Positions 44,667 through 53,389 of a stretch of DNA of 64,000 bases are shown here, piece by piece. Origin of the DNA: Domibacillus enclensis (lineage in GTDB: Bacteria > Bacillota > Bacilli > Bacillales > Domibacillaceae); the NCBI RefSeq assembly GCF_900156125.1, contig NZ_FTLX01000001.1, positions 248,001 to 312,000 of the forward strand, written 5' to 3'. Positions within the stretch are counted from its first letter, which is position 1; each line of letters begins with the position of its first letter. Position numbers and translations under genes: made by a program. Below the pieces are notes generated by a model, which saw nothing but the letters and a program-made list of their open reading frames with translations, was not told where the DNA came from and searched no databases.

Positions 44667-46841
44667 ATGGAACCTATTTTCACCTCTTCATCCCTGCTCA
44701 CTGCGTATCAGTGGCTATTTGAACAAGATGACGAAATTTCTTTTGCCATGGATACAAGTGGCCGGATACAGCTGATGAACGAAGCGGCTACCCGTCTTTT
44801 AGGCTATTCTGCTACAGAATTTTTTACGATGGATTACACAGCCATTTTGCTCAAGCAGCACGCCGCTCAAACAGTGCAGCATTTTCAGCGGGTATTTACC
44901 GGACATAAAGAATCTTTCCGGACGGCGCTTCGCCATAAAAACCGGCAAGTAGTGTATGTAGCGGTAACGGCCGTGCCCATTTTTCACGATCAAAAGATTC
45001 AAGGAGCCATTGGCATTGCGCGTGTTCGCACCGAAGAGCAATACAACAGTGACCTGCTGAACGGACAAAACGCGGTTTTGCAAATGATTGCGAAAGGTGC
45101 GCCGATCCAGGACGTGCTGCAGCAAATTGTCAATACAATCGAACGGTTCTCACCCGGACACCCCTGCTCCATCCTGCTGCTGGATGAGGAGAAGAAACAT
45201 CTTTATCACGGAGCAGCCTCTCATCTGCCTAATGAATATATTACAGCAATCAATGGCGCCGCAATCGGTGAAAATCAGGGCTCCTGCGGCACAGCAGCTT
45301 TTTTGAAAAAACCGGTGATGACGACTGACATCAAGCAGGACCTGAGGTGGGCTAACTATCGGGACATTGCTTTAAAGCACGGGTTAAAAGCCTGCTGGTC
45401 CACGCCGGTATTCGACAATGACCGGAATGTCATCGGCACATTCGCGATGTACTACAATCAAGTATCTGCGCCAACGAGTATGGACAAGCGCATCATCCAG
45501 GAAGCGACAGACCTGGCAAGCCTGGCCATCCAGCATTACAAAGCGAAAAACCAAATTCAGCAGCTCGCTTACCACGATTATTTAACCGGGCTGCCAAATC
45601 GGCGCCAGTTCCGCCGCGTACTTGATGAGACCATCGCACACAGTCCTGACGAAACACACGCCCTGCTGTTTCTTGACCTGGACCGTTTTAAATTTATCAA
45701 TGATTCTTTTGGCCACAAAAGCGGGGATGAGCTGCTGAAGATGATTGTCGGCCGCATTCAGTCCCGCCTTGACGACACGGTTCTGTTCTCTCGTGAAGGC
45801 GGGGATGAATTTACGATTTTGCTTAAGGCTGCTGATGAGCAGCAAGCGGATATCATGGCAAAAATAGTACTGGACGAGTTCCGCGCACCGTTTACTCTGT
45901 TCGAAAACGATTTGTTTATAACAGCAAGCATCGGCATCAGCTTGTACCCACGAGATGGCCTCCAGGAAGAAGAACTGTTTCGCAAAGCGGATATCGCCAT
46001 GTATGAAGCAAAAAAAAGAGGCCGAAATTCGTATGAATTTTACACAAATACGCTGGACCGCCAGTCATTAAAAAAGCTCAAAATGGAAAGTGAACTCCGG
46101 ACGGCGCTGGACCGGGGCGAGCTGTTTCTCGTTTATCAGCCTGTTCATAATTTGTGCACCGGTCAACTGCAGGGAGCGGAAGCACTGATTCGCTGGAACA
46201 GCCGGCATTTCGGCCTTGTGTCACCCGCAGACTTTATCCCGCTGGCAGAAGAAACCGGCTTGATCATCCCGATTGGCGAATGGGTGATCCGGACAGCGTG
46301 CCGGCAATTAAACATATGGCAGACGCTCGGTCAGCCTATTCAATCGATATCGGTGAATTTGTCCATTTCGCAATTTTATCAGCACAATTTGGCGGGCATG
46401 ATTGAATCCATTTTGCAGGAAACCGGCGTTCATCCGAGCCATGTCACGTGTGAAATAACAGAAAGCATGACGATGGACACCGACAACGTGGCTGCGGTAT
46501 TGCACAGCTTAAAATCTCTTGGTGTGTCCATTTCGATTGATGATTTCGGTACCGGGTACAGCTCCCTCAGCTACCTGCAAAAGCTGCCCATTGATACGCT
46601 GAAAATTGACCAGTCGTTCGTCCGCGATATTGCGGTGAATGAAAGCGCGGAAAAAATCGCTACGACGATTATTCTCATGGCTCACCACCTCGGCCTTCAC
46701 GTCGTTGCAGAAGGAGTGGAAACCGCCGAGCAGCTTCAAATTTTAAGGGATTACCGCTGCAATGCCGCTCAAGGCTATCTCCTGGGCCGGCCGGTGCCGC
46801 CAGATGAATTTTTCCCAAAGAACTTCCCGGTCAGCCTTTAA
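44667..46841 (+). CDS. PAS-GAF-GGDEF-EAL cyclic di-GMP protein
   Basis: 724 aa, soluble. PAS (about residues 15-130), GAF (about 140-290, HPCSILLLDEEKKHLYHGAA), GGDEF (about 300-455, REGGDEF intact) and EAL (about 470-720, GAEALIRW and DDFGTGYSSLSYL). Both output domains keep their catalytic motifs, so it could make and degrade cyclic di-GMP, switched by ligands of the PAS/GAF part. ATG after AAAGGGGC. Confidence 0.93.
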   Translation: MEPIFTSSSLLTAYQWLFEQDDEISFAMDTSGRIQLMNEAATRLLGYSATEFFTMDYTAILLKQHAAQTVQHFQRVFTGHKESFRTALRHKNRQVVYVAVTAVPIFHDQKIQGAIGIARVRTEEQYNSDLLNGQNAVLQMIAKGAPIQDVLQQIVNTIERFSPGHPCSILLLDEEKKHLYHGAASHLPNEYITAINGAAIGENQGSCGTAAFLKKPVMTTDIKQDLRWANYRDIALKHGLKACWSTPVFDNDRNVIGTFAMYYNQVSAPTSMDKRIIQEATDLASLAIQHYKAKNQIQQLAYHDYLTGLPNRRQFRRVLDETIAHSPDETHALLFLDLDRFKFINDSFGHKSGDELLKMIVGRIQSRLDDTVLFSREGGDEFTILLKAADEQQADIMAKIVLDEFRAPFTLFENDLFITASIGISLYPRDGLQEEELFRKADIAMYEAKKRGRNSYEFYTNTLDRQSLKKLKMESELRTALDRGELFLVYQPVHNLCTGQLQGAEALIRWNSRHFGLVSPADFIPLAEETGLIIPIGEWVIRTACRQLNIWQTLGQPIQSISVNLSISQFYQHNLAGMIESILQETGVHPSHVTCEITESMTMDTDNVAAVLHSLKSLGVSISIDDFGTGYSSLSYLQKLPIDTLKIDQSFVRDIAVNESAEKIATTIILMAHHLGLHVVAEGVETAEQLQILRDYRCNAAQGYLLGRPVPPDEFFPKNFPVSL

Positions 46842-46862
46842 CATAAAGAAGGGAGTGACAAA

Positions 46863-47187
46863 ATGGTTCAATTACAAGCTGGAAAGCATTTGCTGAAACG
46901 AAAAATTGCGACCGGCGCTTTAGCCGTTACATTGTTTTCTTTCATAATCGCCTTTTACCAACCCACGGGCAAAGGCAGAGCTCATTTTGTCTCTTTTCTT
47001 TCATTTGCTTTTCGGCAGTATTTTGCTTTGGATCGGGCTCGCTGCTTCCCTGGTCTTTTTCTTGACGGACCGACTGCTTGCTCGTTTTCAAAAACCGCTC
47101 ACCTACCCTCTTGCCTTCGGGAGTTTAGTTGTTCCGGCCGTGATCTGGCTTTTATTTATGAGTTATCATTGGGTAACATCTACTTAA
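46863..47187 (+). pseudogene. Frameshifted small membrane protein
   Basis: Starts at ATG 46863 (GAAGGGAG upstream) as a basic helix plus hydrophobic segment (ATGALAVTLFSFIIAFYQ). At about 46975 the membrane-protein reading shifts to the next frame, which continues LILSLFFHLLFGSILLWIGL and ends at 47187 after two more spans. Together this gives a protein of about 108 aa with four spans. The first frame loses all hydrophobic character after the shift point. It follows the GGDEF-EAL gene by 21 nt. Confidence 0.55.
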
Positions 47188-47239
47188 AACGTATCACCTA
47201 AAAATGGCCGTCTCCCAAAAAGGATGCCCCCCTTTTTAT

Positions 47240-47325
47240 GGCGCAAATATAGACATATAAGGCGCAATTCATTCGGAATTGCGCCTTATTAGCAATTATT
47301 GCGCCGTAATTTGAATTATTGCGCC
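47240..47325. repeat. Word array, family A copy 4
   Basis: GGCGCAAAT at 47240, GGCGCAATT at 47261, inverted AATTGCGCC at 47277, TATTGCGCC at 47297 and 47317. Offsets 0, 21, 37, 57, 77. Confidence 0.9.
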
Positions 47326-47342
47326 AGCCCTTCCTTTTGCCA

Positions 47343-47399
47343 TTGACATCCTCCTGGCTCCGTCATACACTACATATATACAATCAAACAAATATTTGA
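47343..47399 (+). promoter_or_regulatory. cad promoter and CadC operator
   Basis: TTGACA (47343-47348), 17-nt spacer, TACACT (47366-47371). The palindrome TCAAACAAATATTTGA (47384-47399) closely matches the staphylococcal cad operator core. Confidence 0.8.
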
Positions 47400-47414
47400 A
47401 TGAAGGGGATGCAC

Positions 47415-47786
47415 ATGACCGAGCAAACAAAACGTAAAAAAACATCCGATTCGTGTGAAACAGCTTGTTTTAATGAAGAGGTTGTGACACGTGTCCAGCC
47501 GCGAGTTGAGGAAGTCAACGGAGTTGAATTGCTGTTTAAAGCGATGTCAGATGCCACTCGGCTGAAAATCATTTATGCGTTAACGCTCGAAGATGAACTA
47601 TGCGTGTGTGATGTTGCTCAAATCATTGGCTCCTCCACGGCAACAGCGTCCCATCATTTGCGTCTTCTCCGGAATATGGGCCTCGCCAAGTACCGGAAAG
47701 AAGGAAAAATGGTGTACTACTCCGTCAAAGATCACCATGTTCATCAGCTGGTCAGTATTGCGCTTGAACATTCCAGAGAGGATTGA
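47415..47786 (+). CDS. cadC: ArsR-family metal sensor CadC
   Basis: 123 aa from ATG 47415 (GAAGGGG upstream). The N-terminal Cys region (DSCETACF) and the alpha-3 DELCVCDVAQIIG pair form the Cd/Pb/Zn site of CadC. The winged helix-turn-helix has SSTATASHHLRLL. It represses the cad operon until Cd(II), Pb(II) or Zn(II) binds. The operator lies right at its promoter, and the gene is followed within 6 nt by the ATPase gene. Confidence 0.93.
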   Translation: MTEQTKRKKTSDSCETACFNEEVVTRVQPRVEEVNGVELLFKAMSDATRLKIIYALTLEDELCVCDVAQIIGSSTATASHHLRLLRNMGLAKYRKEGKMVYYSVKDHHVHQLVSIALEHSRED

Positions 47787-47791
47787 GGACG

Positions 47792-49900
47792 ATGAGCGAA
47801 TCAAAAAGTGTATACCGTCTGCAAGGTCTTTCCTGTGCCAATTGTGCGGCAAAATTCGAAAAGAATATTAGAAGCATTCAAACCGTCGAAGATGTGCATC
47901 TGAATTTCGGTGCGTCAAAAGTGGCGGTCACGGGCGAAGCATCCGTCGAACAGCTGGAAGCAGCCGGCGCGTTTGACGGCATTAAAGTATATCCGGAACG
48001 GCAGAAGTTCACAGAAGAAAAAGTCCCCTTTTGGCAAAAGCGTGAAAACAAAAACACCATCGCTTCCCTGTTCTTTTTGATTTTCGGCTATACCTCGAGT
48101 TTTACACTGGGAGAAAACCATGTAAGCACGACTCTCATTTTTGCTTTATCGATCCTGATCGGCGGGTTTGATCTGTTCAAGGTTGGCTTGAGAAACTTGA
48201 TGAAGCTTGAATTTGATATGAAAACGTTAATGACTGTTGCCATCATCGGCGCTGTGATCATCGGCGAATGGGGAGAAGGAGCGGTTGTTGTCTTTCTTTT
48301 TGCTTTAAGCGAGGCGCTTGAGGGCTATTCGATGGACAAAGCACGCCAGTCGATTCGTTCGCTTATGGACATTGCCCCGAATACTGCGATCATTAAGCGA
48401 GGGAGCCAGGAGTTCGAAGTGGCAGTGGAAGACATTCAAGTCGGCGATCTTATGCTCATCAAGCCGGGCCAGAAAGTGGCGATGGACGGTGATGTGCTGC
48501 GCGGCCAGTCTTCCATTAATCAAGCAGCGATTACCGGTGAATCCATCCCTGTTCAGAAGGAAGCAGGTGACGAAGTATTCGCTGGCTCGCTAAATGAAGA
48601 AGGCTTTCTGGAAGTGCGTGTGACGAAGCTTGCGGAAGAAACAACCATTGCAAAAATCATTCATTTAGTTGAGGAAGCCCAGGCAGAGCGGGCTCCATCG
48701 CAGTAGTTTGTCGACAAATTCGCGAAATTTTACACACCGGCGATTATGGTTATTGCGCTGCTAGTCGCGGTCCTTCCTCCTCTTTTGATGAGCGGAGACT
48801 GGTCAGAGTGGATTTACCGCGGGCTGGCTGTTTTAGTTGTTGGCTGCCCGTGTGCACTCGTGATCTCGACACCGGTTGCCATTGTTACGGCGATCGGCAA
48901 TGCCGCCAAAAACGGCGTGCTGATCAAAGGCGGGATTCATCTGGAGGAAACCGGCCGTTTAAAGGTCATTGCCTTTGATAAAACCGGCACACTGACAGAA
49001 GGAAAACCGGAAGTGACCGATATCGTGGCGCTGTCCGATCTGGACGAACGGGAGCTTTTAGCCATTTCAGCTGCCATTGAAACGTTTTCCCAGCATCCTT
49101 TAGCCTCTGCTATTCTCCGGAAAGCCGGAAAAGAAAACGTCACCCCGTACGCGGCGGATGATTTTCACTCCTTTACGGGAAAAGGAGCAAAAGCGGTCGT
49201 GAATGAAACGCTTTATTTTATCGGCAATCCAACATTATTTGAAGACATGCAGGTGATTCCACCAGAAATCAAGCAACAGGTGGCCCGTCTTCAAGCGGAA
49301 GGAAAAACCGTGATGCTTGTCGGTACAGAGGGTGACATCAAAGGCTTTTTCGCCGTCGCCGACCAGGTGAGAAAAAGCAGCCTGTCCATTATTCAAAAGC
49401 TGCAAAAGCTCGGCATCGAAAAAACGGTTATGCTGACAGGCGACAACCGGGCCACGGGGGACGCGATCGGCTCTCAGCTTGGGTTAAGCGACGTACAGGC
49501 TGAGCTTATGCCGCAGGATAAGCTTGACGCCATCAAATTACTCCGGGCACAGCATGAAAAGGTGGCGATGATTGGAGACGGCATTAACGACGCGCCCGCT
49601 CTTGCCAGTGCGTCGGTCGGCATTGCCATGGGCGGTGCCGGCACAGATACCGCGCTCGAAACAGCCGATATCGCGCTTATGGCGGATGACCTGGAAAAGC
49701 TTCCATATACGATTGCCCTGAGCCGCAAAACGCTTTTCATTATCAAGCAAAACATTGCCTTTGCATTCGGCTTAAAGCTGCTGGCGCTCCTCCTGATTAT
49801 CCCGGGCTGGCTGACGCTGTGGATGGCTGTGATTGCTGACGTCGGCTCTACTTTAATCGTTGTCCTAAACTCGATGCGGTTGATGAAAACAAAAGATTAA
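47792..49900 (+). pseudogene. cadA: CadA heavy-metal P-type ATPase with in-frame TAG
   Basis: 702 codons. An N-terminal HMA domain (GLSCANCAAKFEKN) is followed by TM helices, the actuator TGES (about residue 250), the CPC motif (VVGCPCALV), the phosphorylation site DKTGTLTEG and the hinge [10 protein letters not shown]. All are present in one frame, but a TAG at 48704-48706 interrupts it just after ERAPSQ, where relatives continue AFVDKFAK. Everything after is in the same frame. As written it cannot give a full pump; either a recent nonsense mutation, read-through or a sequencing error. ATG 47792 follows GAGG. Confidence 0.88.
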
Positions 49901-49909
49901 TGATGGAAG

Positions 49910-49999
49910 TGACCGGTAACCGATACGATCTGACCGATAAAACGATTTTTCCGGTCGGATCGGTCTGTTTATCAGTCACTTCCTTTATTTTATCAGTCA
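49910..49999. repeat. Word array, family C
   Basis: TGACCGGTA at 49910 and TGACCGATAA at 49931, then inverted TTCCGGTCG at about 49949, TTATCAGTCA at 49969 and 49990. Ten-nt words sit at offsets 0, 21, 38, 59, 80. A different word from family A but the same geometry. Confidence 0.7.
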
Positions 50000-50031
50000 A
50001 AATGGACCTATCCTGTTTTAATAGCACGAGT

Positions 50032-50057
50032 AAAGCCCTGCATTTCTGCAGGGCTTT
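50032..50057 (-). terminator. Terminator-like hairpin
   Basis: A perfect stem AAAGCCCTGCA/TGCAGGGCTTT with a GAAA loop (minus strand). The T-run is weak. Confidence 0.6.
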
Positions 50058-50063
50058 CCATCG

Positions 50064-50255
50064 TTATTCTTTCATTCGGTTTTCATTGACCCACCAGTCG
50101 ATGTAGTCTAAATCGAATACGAATATGCCACTAGCAGGTTTTTTGTGAGGAAGCTTTTTTTGGTCAATCAGGTTCTCTATCTCCTCATAAGCTAGTGGGA
50201 AGTCGATCGAATCAAGGTATGAAAGTAAATGATTTATGCCTTGGATTCTTCTCAT
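50064..50255 (-). CDS. Small hypothetical protein, 63 aa
   Basis: MRRIQGINHLLSYLDSIDFP begins this protein, which starts at ATG 50255 after GGGAGGTGATGAA. The C-terminal half (PASGIFVFDLDYIDWWVNEN) has a WW pair. It looks like a compact helical protein, possibly of winged-helix size. Family not recognised. Confidence 0.65.
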   Translation of the reverse strand: MRRIQGINHLLSYLDSIDFPLAYEEIENLIDQKKLPHKKPASGIFVFDLDYIDWWVNENRMKE

Positions 50256-50353
50256 TTCATCACCTCCCACCAACATTTCTCATGATCTTAAAACGCTGAG
50301 AAACCTTCGTGTAAAGGATCAAACGATTGAATCTATCATCCTATATACCCACT

Positions 50354-51220
50354 CTAGCGGCTATTTACACCTGAACCGAGATGCAGAATCCGCTCACCCG
50401 GCACCATCATCTTAAAGCATTGGCCCGGATAATGCGCATAAAGATAATCGACAAAATAAGCCGGGTTGTCCGCGTTAAATGGAAAAAGATCATAATGAAT
50501 TGGGATGACTAAATCCATTTGAACGGCTTCTGTCAGGTCGGCAGCTTCCCGAAAGCCCATGTTTCCAGCAATGCCTTTCTCCGCCCGGCTGTAATCTCTT
50601 CCATTAATCGGCAGGAACGCAAGGTCGATAGAGAATGGCTGCAGCGCTTCAATGAGCTCACTGTGCAAAATCGTGTCTCCGGCGTGATAAAAAAGAATAC
50701 CGTCTGTCTTCACGATATAGCCAAGGTACGCATGGTCCCCGTTTTCATCTACTGAAAATTCTTCGTGCTGACAGGCAACAGGCAAAACAGATACGCCTGC
50801 ATCATGAACCCATTCCCCCGCCCGAGCCTCGATAATCCGCTGATCCGGAATGCCGAGCGATTGAAGACGTTCCACAGCAGGCGCCGGACAAATAAACCGG
50901 GCGTTTGGTGAAGCGCTCTCAATGCCGCGCAGCGAAACCGGATCGAGATGGTCCCCATGGTCATGCGTGATCAGCACATACCCGGCATTTGTGACGCCCT
51001 CCGGCTGAAGCGGCGGATCAAATTTTCTCGGCCAGGCACCGCCTTCATTTAAGGAGTCCGATAAGTACGGGTCAATATAGAACATGACGTCCCGGGTTTT
51101 AAGCGCGACACTCGCCTGTCCAAGATGCCACACCGCCACTCCTCCATGCGGTACAGCCGTTTGATTCATTTCTTCGATCAGATTCTCTCCAGACCGGCAA
51201 TTGCGGTTATTCCTTTTCAT
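50354..51220 (-). CDS. UlaG-like metallo-beta-lactamase-fold hydrolase
   Basis: 288 aa from ATG 51220 (GAAGGAG 8 nt upstream). Metal motif LITHDHGDHLDP (about residues 83-94), further ligands in ACQHEEF, HAGDTIL and IPIHYDLFPF. This pattern is that of UlaG, the L-ascorbate-6-phosphate lactonase, but no ascorbate transport or ula genes are nearby, so the substrate is open. It follows a small zinc-ribbon gene by 18 nt and is probably co-transcribed with it. Confidence 0.88.
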   Translation of the reverse strand: MKRNNRNCRSGENLIEEMNQTAVPHGGVAVWHLGQASVALKTRDVMFYIDPYLSDSLNEGGAWPRKFDPPLQPEGVTNAGYVLITHDHGDHLDPVSLRGIESASPNARFICPAPAVERLQSLGIPDQRIIEARAGEWVHDAGVSVLPVACQHEEFSVDENGDHAYLGYIVKTDGILFYHAGDTILHSELIEALQPFSIDLAFLPINGRDYSRAEKGIAGNMGFREAADLTEAVQMDLVIPIHYDLFPFNADNPAYFVDYLYAHYPGQCFKMMVPGERILHLGSGVNSR

Positions 51221-51238
51221 ACAGTCCACTCCTTCATA

Positions 51239-51385
51239 TTATTTTCGCTCAAACGCACGGCGCTCTCCGTATTCTGCACAGGACGGGCACAGCTTTACGG
51301 CTTTTCCGTCACGCCCTTGAAAAGAACGGAGCGGCAGACCGGATCGTTTACACATCGAGCATTTTCGTCGAAGCCATTGAAACAC
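51239..51385 (-). CDS. 48-aa zinc-ribbon protein
   Basis: GTG 51385, 9 nt after AAAGGGG. The protein MFQWLRRKCSMCKRSGLPLR continues to LCPSCAEYGERRAFERK. Two CxxC pairs (residues 9-12 and 34-37) make a classic zinc ribbon. It ends 18 nt before the UlaG-like gene and probably forms an operon with it. It may be a small regulator or a ribosome/RNA-binding protein; the function is unknown. Confidence 0.6.
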   Translation of the reverse strand: MFQWLRRKCSMCKRSGLPLRSFQGRDGKAVKLCPSCAEYGERRAFERK

Positions 51386-51554
51386 TCGTCAGTTCCCCTT
51401 TCATCATTTTATCTTTCACTCAGCATACAAGACTCTCTCCCTGCTGACTACCCTCAGAAGCCGTTCAACAGCCAGATCAGCAAACCATAACGTTCTACTG
51501 TATTGTTTGAAGCAAATATGATATGTTATAGGTACTATAAACATTCAAGGAGGT

Positions 51555-51962
51555 GTGTCTATTGGGAAGGCGTTATTGCGTATTGGCGAAGTGGCGAAAT
51601 TAAGCGGACTCTCTTCACGGACGATTGATTACTACACACAGTGCGGGCTGCTGCCTGTTGAACGGTCTTCATCGAATTACCGTTTGTATCCCGAGACGGT
51701 CCTCCAAACACTTGAACGTATTCAATTGTTGAAAAAACAACGCTTGTCGATTGAGGAAATCAGCCTGGCACTTCGAACACCAGAAGATCAGGAAATCGAC
51801 CCCATCATGTATGATGTACAGGACGAAATCGACTGTTTACAAAAAAAGCTCGCTTCACTGGAGGAAAAACTCAAAAACGCGCCACCCGAGGAAAAAGCGC
51901 GGGTGCATGGCGTATTGGAAAAACGATTGACAGATGTCATGAAGCTTTTAACATTGTTTTAA
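51555..51962 (+). CDS. MerR-family transcriptional regulator
   Basis: 135 aa. The N-terminal HTH is RIGEVAKLSGLSSRTIDYYT, then the wing GLLPVERSSSNYRLY (residues 30-44), followed by a coiled coil (about 75-120). The start is uncertain. GTG 51555 overlaps the only strong site, AAGGAGGTG (51548-51556). An ATT at 51561 or a TTG at 51576 are the alternatives. It precedes the CNNM/CorC genes by 38 nt in the same direction, and so may control them. Confidence 0.85.
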   Translation: MSIGKALLRIGEVAKLSGLSSRTIDYYTQCGLLPVERSSSNYRLYPETVLQTLERIQLLKKQRLSIEEISLALRTPEDQEIDPIMYDVQDEIDCLQKKLASLEEKLKNAPPEEKARVHGVLEKRLTDVMKLLTLF

Positions 51963-51969
51963 CACTATA

Positions 51970-52003
51970 TGGAGGTGAATCCCTCACTAGAGGGAAATAA
52001 TTG
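51970..52003 (+). promoter_or_regulatory. Hairpin between SD and TTG start, first CNNM gene
   Basis: GGAGG (51971-51975), TGAA, then a 6-bp hairpin TCCCTCACTAGAGGGA (51980-51995), AATAA and TTG (52001). The linear SD-start distance is 25 nt; skipping the hairpin leaves 9 nt. Confidence 0.7.
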
Positions 52004-53317
52004 GATATTATCACAATCACAAATTTGTTTATGCTTGTTCTTTTGCTTGGGCTGACGGCGTTTTTCGTCGGATCAGAATTCGCAGTTGTGAAGCTGCGCA
52101 TGTCACGAATCGACCAGCTCATTGCAGAAGGAAATAAAAAAGCGGTTCTTGCTAAAAAAGTAGCGAGCGACCTCGACTATTATTTGTCCGCCTGCCAGCT
52201 GGGCATTACCGTCACAGCTCTTGGTCTCGGCGCACTCGGCAAGCCGGCGGTTGAAAGCCTCATGTACCCGATTTTTGATTATTTTGAAGTATCGGACGCC
52301 GCTGCATCTGCTTCGTCTTATGCGATCGCGTTTATTCTCGTCACCTTTCTCCACGTCGTACTTGGGGAAATGGCACCGAAAACATTAGCGATCCAGTTTG
52401 CGGAGAAAATGACGCTGCTGCTTGCCCCATTTTTATACTGGTTCGGCAAAATTATGTACCCGTTTATTTGGGCGTTGAACGGCGCATCACGCGTTCTTCT
52501 TCGTTCGTTTGGCGTTAAGCCGGCTGGACACGATGAATCGTATTCCGAGGATGAGCTGCGCATTATTATGGCGCAAAGCTTCCAGGGCGGCGAAATCAAC
52601 CAGTCAGAGCTTGCGTACATGGAAAACGTCTTTTCATTTGACGAACGGGCCGCTAAAGATATTATGGTGCCGAGAACCTCTTTTATCGCACTGGATAAAG
52701 AAATGAAATATGCGGACATTGTCAGCATATTGGCTGAGCATAATTACACGCGCTACCCGGTAACAGAAGACGGCGACAAGGACCGGATTATCGGTGTCGT
52801 GAATGTAAAAAAAATGCTGACGCACATTGCCGCAGGACGCGAGCGCAAACTCGAAGACTTTGTCCGCGATCTGCCGCTTGTCCATGAAGTCACCGGCCTT
52901 CAAGAAGCGCTGTTGAAAATGCAGACGGCCCGTGTTCATATGGCGCTCGTCATTGATGAATACGGCGGCACAGCCGGCATCATTACAATGGAAGACATTT
53001 TAGAAGAGCTCGTTGGCGAAATCCGCGATGAATTCGATGCGGATGAAGTGGCCGATATCGTGAAGAAAAGCGATCGTCAATACGTATTAAACGGACTTGT
53101 TTTATTAGAAGAATTAGAAGAACGGTTCGGGCTTGAGTTTGAAGGCAGCGACGACGTTGATACGATCGGCGGCTGGATTCAATTCAATAAAATGGACAGT
53201 GTGGAAGTGAACGACACCGTGACAGACGACAACGGCACGTGGACTGTGACAGAAATGGATCATTACCAAATTAAGCAAATCCTTTGGGAACGGTTGGAAA
53301 CAGAGGAAACGCAGTAA
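52001..53317 (+). CDS. CNNM/CorC-family (hemolysin III-type) transporter 1
   Basis: 438 aa. The N-terminal CNNM transmembrane domain (residues 1-195) has SRIDQLIAEGNKKAVLAKKV and a re-entrant LSACQLGITVTALGLG. A tandem CBS pair (about 215-335, RYPVTEDGDKDRIIG, DEYGGTAGIITMEDI) and a CorC_HlyC domain (about 355-435, DVDTIGGW) follow. Relatives (MpfA, YhdP type) export Mg2+ or affect magnesium balance. It uses a TTG start reached through the hairpin above. Confidence 0.9.
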   Translation: MDIITITNLFMLVLLLGLTAFFVGSEFAVVKLRMSRIDQLIAEGNKKAVLAKKVASDLDYYLSACQLGITVTALGLGALGKPAVESLMYPIFDYFEVSDAAASASSYAIAFILVTFLHVVLGEMAPKTLAIQFAEKMTLLLAPFLYWFGKIMYPFIWALNGASRVLLRSFGVKPAGHDESYSEDELRIIMAQSFQGGEINQSELAYMENVFSFDERAAKDIMVPRTSFIALDKEMKYADIVSILAEHNYTRYPVTEDGDKDRIIGVVNVKKMLTHIAAGRERKLEDFVRDLPLVHEVTGLQEALLKMQTARVHMALVIDEYGGTAGIITMEDILEELVGEIRDEFDADEVADIVKKSDRQYVLNGLVLLEELEERFGLEFEGSDDVDTIGGWIQFNKMDSVEVNDTVTDDNGTWTVTEMDHYQIKQILWERLETEETQ

Positions 53318-53356
53318 CCGGAACCGCCGATCTCAAATGCGGTACGGACATTTTAC

Positions 53357-53389
53357 GGAGGTGAGTCCCCGCTATAGGGGAAACAATTG
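53357..53389 (+). promoter_or_regulatory. Hairpin between SD and TTG start, second CNNM gene
   Basis: GGAGG (53357-53361), TGAG, then hairpin TCCCCGCTATAGGGGA (53366-53381), AACAA and TTG (53387). The linear distance is 25 nt; effective spacing with the hairpin folded is again 9 nt. Base changes in the stem relative to the first copy keep the pairing. Confidence 0.7.

Noticed and set aside
18849-48706. Genetic recoding of stop codons, because both TGA and TAG occur inside frames
   Set aside because: Two different stops are involved, only one case each, and many neighbouring genes end normally with TAG, TGA and TAA. Mutation or sequencing error is simpler.
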